From NCBI GenBank assembly GCA_046726955.1, contig JBKPBQ010000574.1:1-5519 (forward strand): 5,519 nt of DNA, in the 5' to 3' direction. Origin of the DNA: CAVPGH01 sp046726955 (GTDB taxonomy: Bacteria; Acidobacteriota; Vicinamibacteria; Fen-336). Shown in pieces: positions 1-5,519 of this stretch (its first letter is position 1; each line of letters starts with the position of its first letter). The position numbers were made by a program, and so were the translations under genes. The notes under the pieces are model-generated. The model did no database searches. It was not told the origin of the DNA and saw only the letters and a list, made by a program, of their open reading frames with translations.

Positions 1-1761
1 GTTCTGGAACGTCACGCGCTTGCCGAGGGCGCTCTCTCCTGGGAACTGCGCGCGCGCGAACGTCTCGTCCACCACGCAGACGAGTTGCGCTTCTGCGCGA
101 TCGCGCTCGTCGAACACGCGGCCCTCCACGAGGCGGACGCCCATCGCCCGGAAGTAGTCGCCCGCCACCCGCGTGACGTCCGTGGAGGGCCTCTGGCCGG
201 GAGGCGGTTCCGGCCGTCCTTCGACCAGGAACGAGGTCTGCCAGCTTCCGAGCAGCGGAAGCGACACCGCCGCCGACTCGACGCCGGGGATCGTCCGGAG
301 ACGCTCCACGATGCGCTCCGCGATGGCCGCTTTCTGCGGCGGCTCGGCGAAGCGCGACGGCGAGAGCGGCAGGTTCGCGGTGAGGACGCCGTCCGACCGG
401 AAGCCGGGGTCGGCGTGGAGGACGCGGAAGAAGCTGCGCAGCATCAAGCCCGCGCCCACGAGGAGCACGAGGGCCAGCGCGATCTCGGCGACGACGAGGA
501 CCTGCCGCGTGCGGCGGTGGCCCGACCCCACGGCTCCCCGGCCGCCTTCGCGGAGGGGATCCTGGACGTTCTGGCCCGAGACCTTCCATGCGGGAGCGAT
601 GCCGAAGACGAGCCCGGTGAGGACCGCGAGACCCACGGTGAAGACCAGGACGCGCAGGTCCATGCCGATCTCGTCGGCGCGCGGCACGTTCGTGGGAAGC
701 GAGGCCACGAGGGCCTTCACCCCGCCGTAGGCGAGCAGCAGGCCGAGCAGCGCGCCCAGGAGCGACAGCAGCACGCTCTCGGTGAGGAGCTGGCGGAAGA
801 CGCGCTTGCGGGCGGCGCCGAGGGCCATCCGGACCGCGATCTCCCGCTCGCGCTGCGCGGCCCGCGCGAGCAGCAGGTTGGCGACGTTCACGCAGGCGAT
901 GAGGAGCACGAAGACGACGGCGCCGAGGAGGACGAGGAGGGCCGGACGCAGCTCTCCGACGTACGACTGCTGCAGCGACTCGAGCGTCATGCTCTGGCGC
1001 GCGTTCGAGTTCGGGTGCTCCTCGGCGAGCCGCTTCGCGATCGAGACGACCTCGGTCCGCGCCTGCTCCTCCGCCACGCCCGGCTTCATCCGGCCGATCA
1101 CGTAGATGCCGGGGTGGTTGCCGCGCCTCTCCTCCCCGCCGATCTTGTCCTCCAGGCGCAGGAGCGGCGTGAAGACGTCGGTCGTCTTGAGATTGTCGTG
1201 GAGGCTGCCCGGCATGACGCCGATCACGGTGAAGGGCTCGCCGCTCAGGGAGAGCGACCGGCCCAGCACGCCGGGGTCGCGGCCGAAGCGCCGCTCCCAG
1301 AATCCCTCGCCGAGGACGACGACCCGCTCGGCGCCCGGCGTGTCCTCCTCGGCGGTGAACGCGCGGCCCAGGATCGGCGGCTTGCCGAGCGTCGCGAAGA
1401 TGCCGGAGCTCACCTGGCGGCCGGCGACGCGCTCCGCCTCCGCGCCCTCACCGGTGAGGATGAAGTTCGCGCCGTTGTTGGCGAAGATCGACTCGAACAC
1501 CGTCGATTGATCGCGCACGTCCTTGAAGTTGGCCACGGAGAAGCTCATCTCCGGGACCTGCTCCGACCACTCGGTGAGGAAGACGAGCCGGTCCGCGTCC
1601 GGGTAGGGGAGGGGACGCAGCAGGACGGCGTCGATCACGCTGAAGATGGCGGTGTTGGCCCCGATCCCCAGCCCCAGCGTGAGTACGGCTACCGCGGTGA
1701 ACCCCGGGGACTTGAGCAGAGTCCGGGCTCCGTATTGGACGTCACGCCAGAGATGCTCCAC
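1..1761 (-). CDS. ADOP/MacB-like ABC-type permease, C-terminus cut by window edge
   Basis: This is an inner-membrane permease of the MacB/FtsX superfamily, ADOP type (two permease modules fused, usually with no ATPase gene beside it). 587 codons are visible. ADOP proteins are generally around 800 residues or more, so the last periplasmic part and final helices lie outside the window. Seen in the translation: the N-terminal ADOP signature LGIGANTAIFSVIDAVLLRP (residues 29-48, first membrane helix), a MacB-type periplasmic domain (about 50-270), an FtsX core helix at about 274-298, then the cytoplasmic motif EREIAVRMALGA, further helices near 326-352 and 370-392, and the second module beginning with a helix at about 420-441. 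The GTG at 1761-1759 is chosen because an in-frame TAG lies just upstream and GGAGG sits 6 bases before it. The substrate of ADOP proteins is unknown. No ATP-binding subunit is visible. It is divergent from the pilin gene, so it is probably not functionally linked to it. Confidence 0.93.
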   Translation of the reverse strand, partial: MEHLWRDVQYGARTLLKSPGFTAVAVLTLGLGIGANTAIFSVIDAVLLRPLPYPDADRLVFLTEWSEQVPEMSFSVANFKDVRDQSTVFESIFANNGANFILTGEGAEAERVAGRQVSSGIFATLGKPPILGRAFTAEEDTPGAERVVVLGEGFWERRFGRDPGVLGRSLSLSGEPFTVIGVMPGSLHDNLKTTDVFTPLLRLEDKIGGEERRGNHPGIYVIGRMKPGVAEEQARTEVVSIAKRLAEEHPNSNARQSMTLESLQQSYVGELRPALLVLLGAVVFVLLIACVNVANLLLARAAQREREIAVRMALGAARKRVFRQLLTESVLLSLLGALLGLLLAYGGVKALVASLPTNVPRADEIGMDLRVLVFTVGLAVLTGLVFGIAPAWKVSGQNVQDPLREGGRGAVGSGHRRTRQVLVVAEIALALVLLVGAGLMLRSFFRVLHADPGFRSDGVLTANLPLSPSRFAEPPQKAAIAERIVERLRTIPGVESAAVSLPLLGSWQTSFLVEGRPEPPPGQRPSTDVTRVAGDYFRAMGVRLVEGRVFDERDRAEAQLVCVVDETFARAQFPGESALGKRVTFQN

Positions 1762-1767
1762 CCGCTA

Positions 1768-1772
1768 CCTCC
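1768..1772 (-). promoter_or_regulatory. Shine-Dalgarno site of the ADOP permease
   Basis: CCTCC on the plus strand reads GGAGG on the minus strand, a full match to the anti-SD core, 6 bases before the GTG start. Together with the in-frame TAG two codons upstream of that GTG, it fixes the start at 1761. Confidence 0.85.
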
Positions 1773-1779
1773 GCCAACC

Positions 1780-1796
1780 TTTATATAGGGATATGG
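1780..1796 (-). promoter_or_regulatory. AT-rich island: candidate -10 region or operator of the permease gene
   Basis: A run of A/T bases in otherwise G+C-rich DNA, reading CCATATCCCTATATAAA on the minus strand. It contains TATATA and TATAAA, which resemble a -10 box, and a small dyad ATAT-N4-ATAT at 1783-1794. Used as a -10 box it would put the transcript start about 12-14 bases before the GTG, leaving a very short leader that still carries the SD. I see no convincing -35 box at the right distance. In Acidobacteria, ADOP genes are often accompanied by PadR-family regulators, so an operator role is possible, but that is inference. Confidence 0.35.
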
Positions 1797-1872
1797 ATCG
1801 CCACCTGCTTGAGACGTCCGGCGGGGATCGGGCGTTGCCCCGGGGGCTCAGGACCGCGTGCATACGAGGGAT

Positions 1873-1912
1873 ACACGGGCGGCAGCGCCGCGTGTTCGTC
1901 CGGAGATCGGAC
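1873..1912. other. Two adjacent potential hairpins
   Basis: First hairpin, 1873-1895: ACACG pairs with CGTGT, and after a 2-base bulge CGGC pairs with GCCG around an AGC loop. Second hairpin, 1898-1912: GTCCG pairs perfectly with CGGAC around the loop GAGAT. No T-run follows on either strand, so these are not canonical intrinsic terminators. They could be structured leader RNA, a protein-binding dyad, or chance pairing in G+C-rich DNA. Confidence 0.35.
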
Positions 1913-1977
1913 AGTTTCCGCAGCCCATTCCCTCTATCGTTTCAGCCGCTTGCCGCCCGGTGGTGGTGGAGAGGATC

Positions 1978-2004
1978 GTAACTCACTGTTCGTCAGATAG
2001 TTAC
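1978..2004. repeat. Interrupted inverted repeat upstream of the prepilin promoter
   Basis: GTAACT (1978-1983) and AGTTAC (1999-2004) are perfect inverted copies separated by 15 bases. An inner CTG/CAG pair (1986-1988 and 1994-1996) adds symmetry about the same centre, near 1991. The centre lies roughly 75 bases upstream of the start point predicted from the sigma-54-like element. That is in the range where dimeric enhancer-binding proteins bind. Binding by any protein is inferred. Confidence 0.4.
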
Positions 2005-2040
2005 TTTCAGGCCCGACAGCGACGGCCGTCTCCGCATTCC

Positions 2041-2056
2041 TGGCTTCCTTCTTGCT
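2041..2056 (+). promoter_or_regulatory. Candidate sigma-54 (RpoN) -24/-12 promoter of the prepilin gene
   Basis: The bases TGGCTTCCTTCTTGCT match the sigma-54 consensus TGGCACRNNNNTTGCW at TGGC and TTGCT. The invariant GG (2042-2043) and GC (2054-2055) are separated by exactly 10 bases, as required. Only the AC-R of the -24 block differs (TT-C). The predicted transcript start is near 2066-2068, leaving a leader of about 13 bases with a G-rich SD-like stretch before the ATG at 2080. Pilin genes in several bacterial groups use RpoN, which fits the context. No sigma-70-like promoter competes clearly with it here. Confidence 0.5.
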
Positions 2057-2079
2057 CAACGTTGCGGCGGGTGGGAATT

Positions 2080-3066
2080 ATGAAAGAGCAAGGTCGCGGC
2101 GACCAGGGCTTCAGCTTGATCGAACTGATGATCGCGCTTACAGTTACGCTGATCATCTCGGGTGCAGTGATGCGCCTTCTTACGGCGGGCAAGGGCGTCT
2201 TTCGTCGCGAGCCGGCACTGGCCAGCCGACAGCAGAACATCCGATTCGGGATGGACGCGATCTGGAGAGACGTGTTCAGCGCAGGCTCGGGGCTGCCCAC
2301 GTTCTCGCAGGCGTTCACCAACAGCCTCGACGGTGTTGGGATCCCCGGCTCGGGCGGCACGAATTCCGATCAGATCGAGATCATCACCACGGCGGATTGC
2401 GACGCTCTCACGGTCTGCTCCGACTTCACGGGCGCGTCCATCAGCACCTTCGAGCCGCTCAGCTCCTGCTACCAGTTTCCGACGCTCGTGCTGCTGACGA
2501 ACCAACAGGGAGAGATGGGGTACTACTGGGCCGAGCAGCCCGGCTCGGGATCCACGAACAACTGCACCGCCGGCAACGGCGGCGGCACCGGAAACGGCCA
2601 CACCACGTTTCCCCACGGACAGAGCTACATCGACCCTCCCGGTGGCTTCAAGGGCACGTGGACCAATCCTCCGCAGAACATGTCGGTCGTCCAGATCATT
2701 CGCTATCGGATCAATCCCGGCCCCGACGGTGTTCCCAGCCTCGAGCGGAGCGCCTACGGCGGGATGACGATGCCCGACGGCACGAGCTCCTGGCAGCCGG
2801 TCGCGCTCGGCGTCGAGGACCTGCAGGTGCAGTACCTCAATGGCGCCGGAGTGTGGAGCGACACGCCGGGCGTGGCGAACGCCGCCGTTCCCAACACGGC
2901 AGTGCGCCGTGTCCGGATCACTTTGTCGGCGCGCGCCACCGAGGCCAACCTCCAGGGGATGACGACGAGCGCGGTCGGCAACGCCGTCCGAGGGCAGCTC
3001 ACCTCCGAGGTCTCGCCGCGGACGACCATGGCATCGCTCGAGATGGCGGGCGTTGGCAGGTACTGA
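2080..3066 (+). CDS. PilW-like minor type IV prepilin
   Basis: Predicted 328-residue minor pilin or pseudopilin, probably an inner-membrane-anchored tip or priming subunit of a type IV pilus or related type II secretion-like filament. Residues 1-10 (MKEQGRGDQG) form a short charged prepilin leader. Prepilin peptidase (PilD) should cut after G10, before FSLIELMIALTV. The +5 glutamate (E15) is present, followed by a hydrophobic helix to about residue 33. The large C-terminal domain has PilW features: VEDLQVQYLNGAG mid-domain and a late RRVRITLSARA segment before a TSEVSPRT-like end. Cysteines at 107, 113, 130 and 162 could form disulfides. A Gly/Asn/Ser-rich stretch lies at about 155-175. The ATG is preferred over an in-frame GTG at 2071, since it gives the usual leader length. 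The frame stays open further upstream, but that extension would put the leader deep inside the protein. No other pilus gene is visible here. Confidence 0.85.
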   Translation: MKEQGRGDQGFSLIELMIALTVTLIISGAVMRLLTAGKGVFRREPALASRQQNIRFGMDAIWRDVFSAGSGLPTFSQAFTNSLDGVGIPGSGGTNSDQIEIITTADCDALTVCSDFTGASISTFEPLSSCYQFPTLVLLTNQQGEMGYYWAEQPGSGSTNNCTAGNGGGTGNGHTTFPHGQSYIDPPGGFKGTWTNPPQNMSVVQIIRYRINPGPDGVPSLERSAYGGMTMPDGTSSWQPVALGVEDLQVQYLNGAGVWSDTPGVANAAVPNTAVRRVRITLSARATEANLQGMTTSAVGNAVRGQLTSEVSPRTTMASLEMAGVGRY

Positions 3067-3071
3067 TCCTT

Positions 3072-3109
3072 ACGCGGCGCCGCGTCGGCGTCAGCCGGCT
3101 GGTTAGCCG
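3072..3109 (+). other. Intercistronic palindromes between prepilin and MoxR genes
   Basis: ACGCGGCGCCGCGT (3072-3085) is a perfect 14-base palindrome. As RNA it could fold as a 5-bp stem with a GCGC loop. It is followed by CGGCT-GGTT-AGCCG (3096-3109), a 5-bp stem with a 4-base loop ending directly before the MoxR SD. Neither is followed by a T-run, so readthrough is likely. They could stabilise the upstream mRNA 3' end or modulate access to the MoxR ribosome-binding site; both roles are inferred. Confidence 0.4.
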
Positions 3110-3111
3110 CA

Positions 3112-3116
3112 GGGAG
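3112..3116 (+). promoter_or_regulatory. Shine-Dalgarno site deciding the TTG start of the MoxR gene
   Basis: GGGAG lies 6 bases before TTG at 3123. There is no ATG or GTG in this frame between the end of the prepilin gene and the AAA+ core, apart from a GTG at 3222 that would cut into the conserved N-terminal helix of the domain. The SD therefore supports TTG as the real start. Confidence 0.7.
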
Positions 3117-3122
3117 ACTCTC

Positions 3123-4121
3123 TTGGACGGCCAGCCGGAGCCGACGTCGCGGTCGTCCCCCTCCCCCGCGGGTCAGGGTGGCCTCCCCGTCTACAGCCGG
3201 CTCATCTCGAACATCGAGCGGGTGATCCTGGGCAAGCGCCCCGTCATCGAGATCGTGGTCTCGGCGCTGCTCGCGCGCGGCCACGTGCTGCTCGAGGACC
3301 TCCCGGGAGTGGGCAAGACGATACTCGCCCGCGCCCTCGCCATCTCCATCGGCGGCCAGTACCGCCGCGTGCAGTGCACGCCCGACCTGCTGCCCAGCGA
3401 CGTGACGGGCGTCTCCATCTGGGACCCGAAGCAGATGGTCTTCACGTTCCGTCCGGGGCCCATCTTCGCGAACGTGCTGCTCGTGGACGAGGTCAACCGC
3501 GCGACTCCCCGCACCCAGTCCGCCTTCCTCGAGGCGATGGAGGAGCGGCAGGTGACTGTCGACGGCAAGCCGTTCAAGGTGCCGCTTCCCTTCCTCCTCA
3601 TCGCCACGCAGAACCCGGTGGAGATGGCCGGCACCTTCCCCCTGCCCGAAGCGCAGCTCGACCGCTTCATGATCCGCGTGTCGCTCGGCTATCCGGCGGA
3701 CGCCGCAGAGGTGGACATCCTCCGCTCCCAGCGGGAGACCCATCCGATCGCCGATCTCGCTCCCACGATGGACCTCAACCACCTCATGGCGACGCAGGAC
3801 GCGGTGCGAAAGCTCTTCATCCACGAGACGATCCTCGGCTACATCCAGAAGATCGTGGCGGAGACGCGCCGCCACGCCCAGGTCACGTTCGGAGCCAGCC
3901 CTCGCGGCGCTCTCGGCCTCATGCGCGCGTCGCAGGCGCTCGCCGCCGTCCGCCGCTCGAACTTCGTCACCCCCGACCACGTGAAGGACCTCGCCCCCGC
4001 CGTGCTCTCGCACCGCATCCAGGTGAAGCCGCACGCGCGCGTGCAGGGGATCGACGGCCAGCGCGTGGTCGAGGAGGTGCTGCGGAAGGTGGAGGTCCCG
4101 GTCGAGTTTCGCAAGCCCTGA
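3123..4121 (+). CDS. MoxR-family AAA+ ATPase
   Basis: Cytoplasmic AAA+ ATPase, 332 residues from the TTG start, about the normal length for the family. MoxR proteins are thought to act as chaperone-like ATPases that remodel or activate partners, commonly the vWA/DUF58 proteins encoded beside them. Seen: a Ser/Pro-rich N-terminal tail (about 1-20), Walker A in EDLPGVGKT (K65, T66), Walker B VLLVDEVNRA (D122, E123), sensor 1 in ATQNPVEMAGTFPLPEAQ (N164), the conserved EAQLDRF with R181, and a C-terminal lid with sensor 2 in GASPRGAL (R261). All catalytic residues appear intact. It starts 56 bases after the prepilin gene and ends 3 bases before the DUF58 start, so it is in one operon with DUF58 and possibly with the pilin. 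The family is certain; the specific partner and pathway are not. Confidence 0.95.
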   Translation: MDGQPEPTSRSSPSPAGQGGLPVYSRLISNIERVILGKRPVIEIVVSALLARGHVLLEDLPGVGKTILARALAISIGGQYRRVQCTPDLLPSDVTGVSIWDPKQMVFTFRPGPIFANVLLVDEVNRATPRTQSAFLEAMEERQVTVDGKPFKVPLPFLLIATQNPVEMAGTFPLPEAQLDRFMIRVSLGYPADAAEVDILRSQRETHPIADLAPTMDLNHLMATQDAVRKLFIHETILGYIQKIVAETRRHAQVTFGASPRGALGLMRASQALAAVRRSNFVTPDHVKDLAPAVLSHRIQVKPHARVQGIDGQRVVEEVLRKVEVPVEFRKP

Positions 4122-4124
4122 GCC

Positions 4125-5402
4125 GTGGAGAGCGCTTCACCGTATCGCGGCTTCCTCTTCGCGGCCGCGGCGCTCTCCGCTCTTCTCTCCCTGCCGAGCC
4201 AATCCACTCCCCTGCTCGGATTCGCCCTCGCCTGGCTCGGTCTCCTCGGGGTGAGCTTCGTCGTCGCCCGCCGGGGGCTCGATCGCCTGGAGGTTCGGCG
4301 GAACGCGCCGCCGACCGCCTTCGAGGGCGACCTCGTGACCGTCGACCTCGTGCTCCAGAATCACAACGCGCACCCCGTCCAGTTCGTCTCCGTGCGCGAC
4401 ACGTTCGGCGCGGGATTCGGGGGCCACCAGGGAGTGCTCGAGGCCGGCCCGCTGCCGGGCGGACACGAGCGCACGCTCTCGTACCAGGCCTTTGCCTCGC
4501 AGCAGTGGGGCGCCTACATCGTGGGCCCGCCGGTGGTCGGGACATGGGACCCGCTCGGGCTCTGGCACGCCTCCCGTGAGCTGACGGCCGTGCAGGGCCT
4601 CGAGGTCTTCCCGGACGCGCTCGAGATCCCGTCCATGCCCGGCCTCGGCGCACAGTCCTCGGCCGCCCCGCGCGACCTCACCGAGGCCGCCGCCGGCCAA
4701 AGCCTCCTCTTCCGCGGCGCGCGGGAGTTCCGGTCGGGCGACGACGTGCGGCGGATCCACTGGCCGGCCACGGCGCAGCGCGGATTCCCGATGGTCCGCG
4801 AGGCGGAACGTGACGTACAGCCGGTTCTCACGCTCTTCCTGGACCTCGACCGGCGCGGGCGCGCCGGCATGGGCAAGCAGTCGACGCTCGATCGCATCGT
4901 GCGCGCGGCCGCGGCTCTCCTCTGGACCGCGCACCGCCGCCAGATTGCGATCCAGCTCGTCGCGGAGGGCGACCGTGACGTGTTCGTCCCCGTGGGCCGG
5001 GGCGAAATGCACCTTTCGGCGGCGCTCCACGAGGTCATCTCGGCGCGGCAAACGGGGATGACCGCCCTCGTGGACCTCGTGGAAACTCACCGCGACCGGC
5101 TGTCGCCCGGCTCGACCGCCGCGCTGCTCCTCGCGGGCTCTTCCGACATCGACCTCGCGAAGCTCGGCGCGACCGTGCGGGCCCTGCGGGCGGCGGGCGT
5201 CTTCCCCCTCGTCGTGGCCGTCCATCCCCGGGGGCTGACGCCTTTCGAAGGAGGGCCGGCGTCCGCGGCGGACGATCGCGCCCGCCGGCGCTCATTCGAG
5301 GAGCAGCTCGTCACGCTGCGCGTGCCCTACGCGTTCCTCGACGGGGACGAGGACGTCTCGGCCACTCTCCGCCGACCGGAACTCTTCGCGGGAACGTACT
5401 GA
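4125..5402 (+). CDS. DUF58 domain protein
   Basis: 425-residue membrane-anchored protein of the DUF58 family, the usual partner of MoxR ATPases. The precise function of the family is not established. Two hydrophobic segments near the N-terminus (about 9-23 and 29-48) probably form a membrane hairpin. They are followed by a beta-rich region with RLEVRRNAPPTAFEGD (about 54-69), typical of DUF58 N-terminal parts. The DUF58 signature is clear: FRGAREFRSGDDVRRIHW at about residues 196-213. The vWA-like C-terminal half starts at LTLFLDLD (D240, D242), but the canonical DxSxS metal-site serines are absent (D-L-D-R-R). The GTG at 4125 is the first usable start; its SD is poor, so translation is probably coupled to MoxR termination 3 bases upstream. 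The stop overlaps the next ATG by one base. Confidence 0.93.
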   Translation: MESASPYRGFLFAAAALSALLSLPSQSTPLLGFALAWLGLLGVSFVVARRGLDRLEVRRNAPPTAFEGDLVTVDLVLQNHNAHPVQFVSVRDTFGAGFGGHQGVLEAGPLPGGHERTLSYQAFASQQWGAYIVGPPVVGTWDPLGLWHASRELTAVQGLEVFPDALEIPSMPGLGAQSSAAPRDLTEAAAGQSLLFRGAREFRSGDDVRRIHWPATAQRGFPMVREAERDVQPVLTLFLDLDRRGRAGMGKQSTLDRIVRAAAALLWTAHRRQIAIQLVAEGDRDVFVPVGRGEMHLSAALHEVISARQTGMTALVDLVETHRDRLSPGSTAALLLAGSSDIDLAKLGATVRALRAAGVFPLVVAVHPRGLTPFEGGPASAADDRARRRSFEEQLVTLRVPYAFLDGDEDVSATLRRPELFAGTY

Positions 5403-5519
5403 TGTCGCGTCTCCGCACGCTCGTGCTCGGCGCGTTCGCCTGCTCCACGACGCTGTGCGCGCTCGTGGCGTGGGACGAGGCCGTCTCCGCGGGGACGCTG
5501 TTCCTGTGGACGGTTGCGG
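5402..5519 (+). CDS. N-terminus of membrane protein, probable TgpA/DUF3488-type transglutaminase, cut by window edge
   Basis: Only 39 complete codons are visible, beginning MSRLRTLVLGAFACSTTLC. The segment has a basic start, a hydrophobic stretch (about 6-23), a short polar loop (WDEAVSAG) and the beginning of a second hydrophobic stretch. This fits the first two helices of a multi-pass protein. The ATG shares its A with the DUF58 stop (TGATG), showing translational coupling. In most bacteria the gene after moxR-DUF58 encodes a multi-pass protein with a periplasmic transglutaminase-like domain, so that is the leading guess. The visible residues alone do not prove it. Another vWA or BatA-like membrane protein is the main alternative. 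Confidence 0.55.
   Translation, partial: MSRLRTLVLGAFACSTTLCALVAWDEAVSAGTLFLWTVA

Larger units (their letters stand above)
1762..2079. other. Divergent intergenic region between permease and prepilin genes
   Basis: About 318 bases with no convincing gene. Open frames cross it, one of them in frame with the downstream prepilin, but their predicted peptides are Arg/Pro/Ser-rich and resemble no family I recognise. The region holds, in order: the permease SD, an AT-rich island, two G+C-rich hairpins (1873-1912), an interrupted inverted repeat (1978-2004), and a sigma-54-like element (2041-2056). It should carry the promoters for both flanking genes. Confidence 0.8.

Noticed and set aside
85..1788. 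Long plus-strand open frame of 567 codons
   Set aside because: It lies antisense to the permease. Its translation is Arg/Glu/His/Asp-rich low-complexity protein with no recognisable fold, the usual by-product of high-GC codon use on the opposite strand. The minus-strand reading matches ADOP proteins along its whole length.
1809..2000. Possible 63-residue small protein in the intergenic region
   Set aside because: There is no good SD, the composition is Gly/Arg/Pro/Ser-rich, it has no membrane or signal segment, and it overlaps hairpins and the inverted repeat.
1858..2079. 74-codon N-terminal extension of the prepilin from an upstream ATG
   Set aside because: It would bury the prepilin leader and cleavage site inside the protein. 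The extension is composition-driven and would overlap the candidate sigma-54 element and the dyad.
3072..3109. Intrinsic terminator between prepilin and MoxR genes
   Set aside because: The stems are short and neither is followed by a T-run, so I kept them only as palindromes of unknown role.
2052..3122. In-frame open extension upstream of the MoxR gene, running through the prepilin gene
   Set aside because: The extension overlaps the prepilin in another frame and gives an Arg-rich sequence without homology signals. The GGGAG site and TTG at 3123 give a normal-length MoxR protein.
2754..4034. Minus-strand open frame of 426 codons opposite the MoxR gene
   Set aside because: It spans the end of one clear gene and most of another on the opposite strand, and its product is Arg/His/Glu-rich with no motif. 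It is a high-GC shadow.
4137..5225. Minus-strand open frame of 362 codons opposite the DUF58 gene
   Set aside because: It is antisense to a gene with an unmistakable DUF58 signature; the composition is typical of a reverse-strand artefact.
1..5519. CRISPR arrays, insertion sequences, tRNA or rRNA genes
   Set aside because: I looked for regularly spaced repeats, terminal inverted repeats with a transposase, and conserved RNA-gene motifs, and saw none.

Overview
The window looks like a chromosomal segment of a high-GC bacterium, most likely an Acidobacteriota member or a close relative. The main clue is a long permease on the minus strand with the layout and sequence hallmarks of the ADOP (acidobacterial duplicated orphan permease) family. 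The very strong G/C preference at third codon positions and the use of GTG and TTG starts fit a high-GC soil or sediment lineage. The taxonomic call is an inference from gene content, not a proof.

Layout: (1) positions 1-1761, minus strand: an ADOP/MacB-like permease cut off at its C-terminal end by the window edge. (2) 1762-2079: a divergent intergenic region of about 318 bases. It holds the permease ribosome-binding site, an AT-rich island that may be its promoter or operator, two G+C-rich hairpins, an interrupted inverted repeat, and a well-spaced sigma-54-type -24/-12 element just before the next gene. (3) 2080-3066, plus strand: a PilW-like minor type IV prepilin with a clear prepilin-peptidase site. 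(4) 3123-4121: a MoxR-family AAA+ ATPase with a TTG start. (5) 4125-5402: a DUF58 protein. (6) 5402 to the end: the first 39 codons of a membrane protein, probably the transglutaminase-like (TgpA/DUF3488-type) partner that usually follows DUF58.

Genes 4-6 form the widespread MoxR-DUF58-transglutaminase cassette. They are packed with a 3-base gap and then a 1-base stop/start overlap, so they are almost certainly one operon. The prepilin gene ends only 56 bases upstream of the MoxR start, with two small palindromes but no recognisable intrinsic terminator between them. The pilin and the MoxR cassette may therefore share transcripts. The permease is transcribed away from this cluster and is probably functionally separate.

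I found no mobile element, CRISPR array, tRNA or rRNA. The gene families are known ones. The most interesting signals are regulatory: the candidate sigma-54 promoter with an upstream dyad in front of the lone minor pilin, and the coupling of that pilin to a MoxR cassette.
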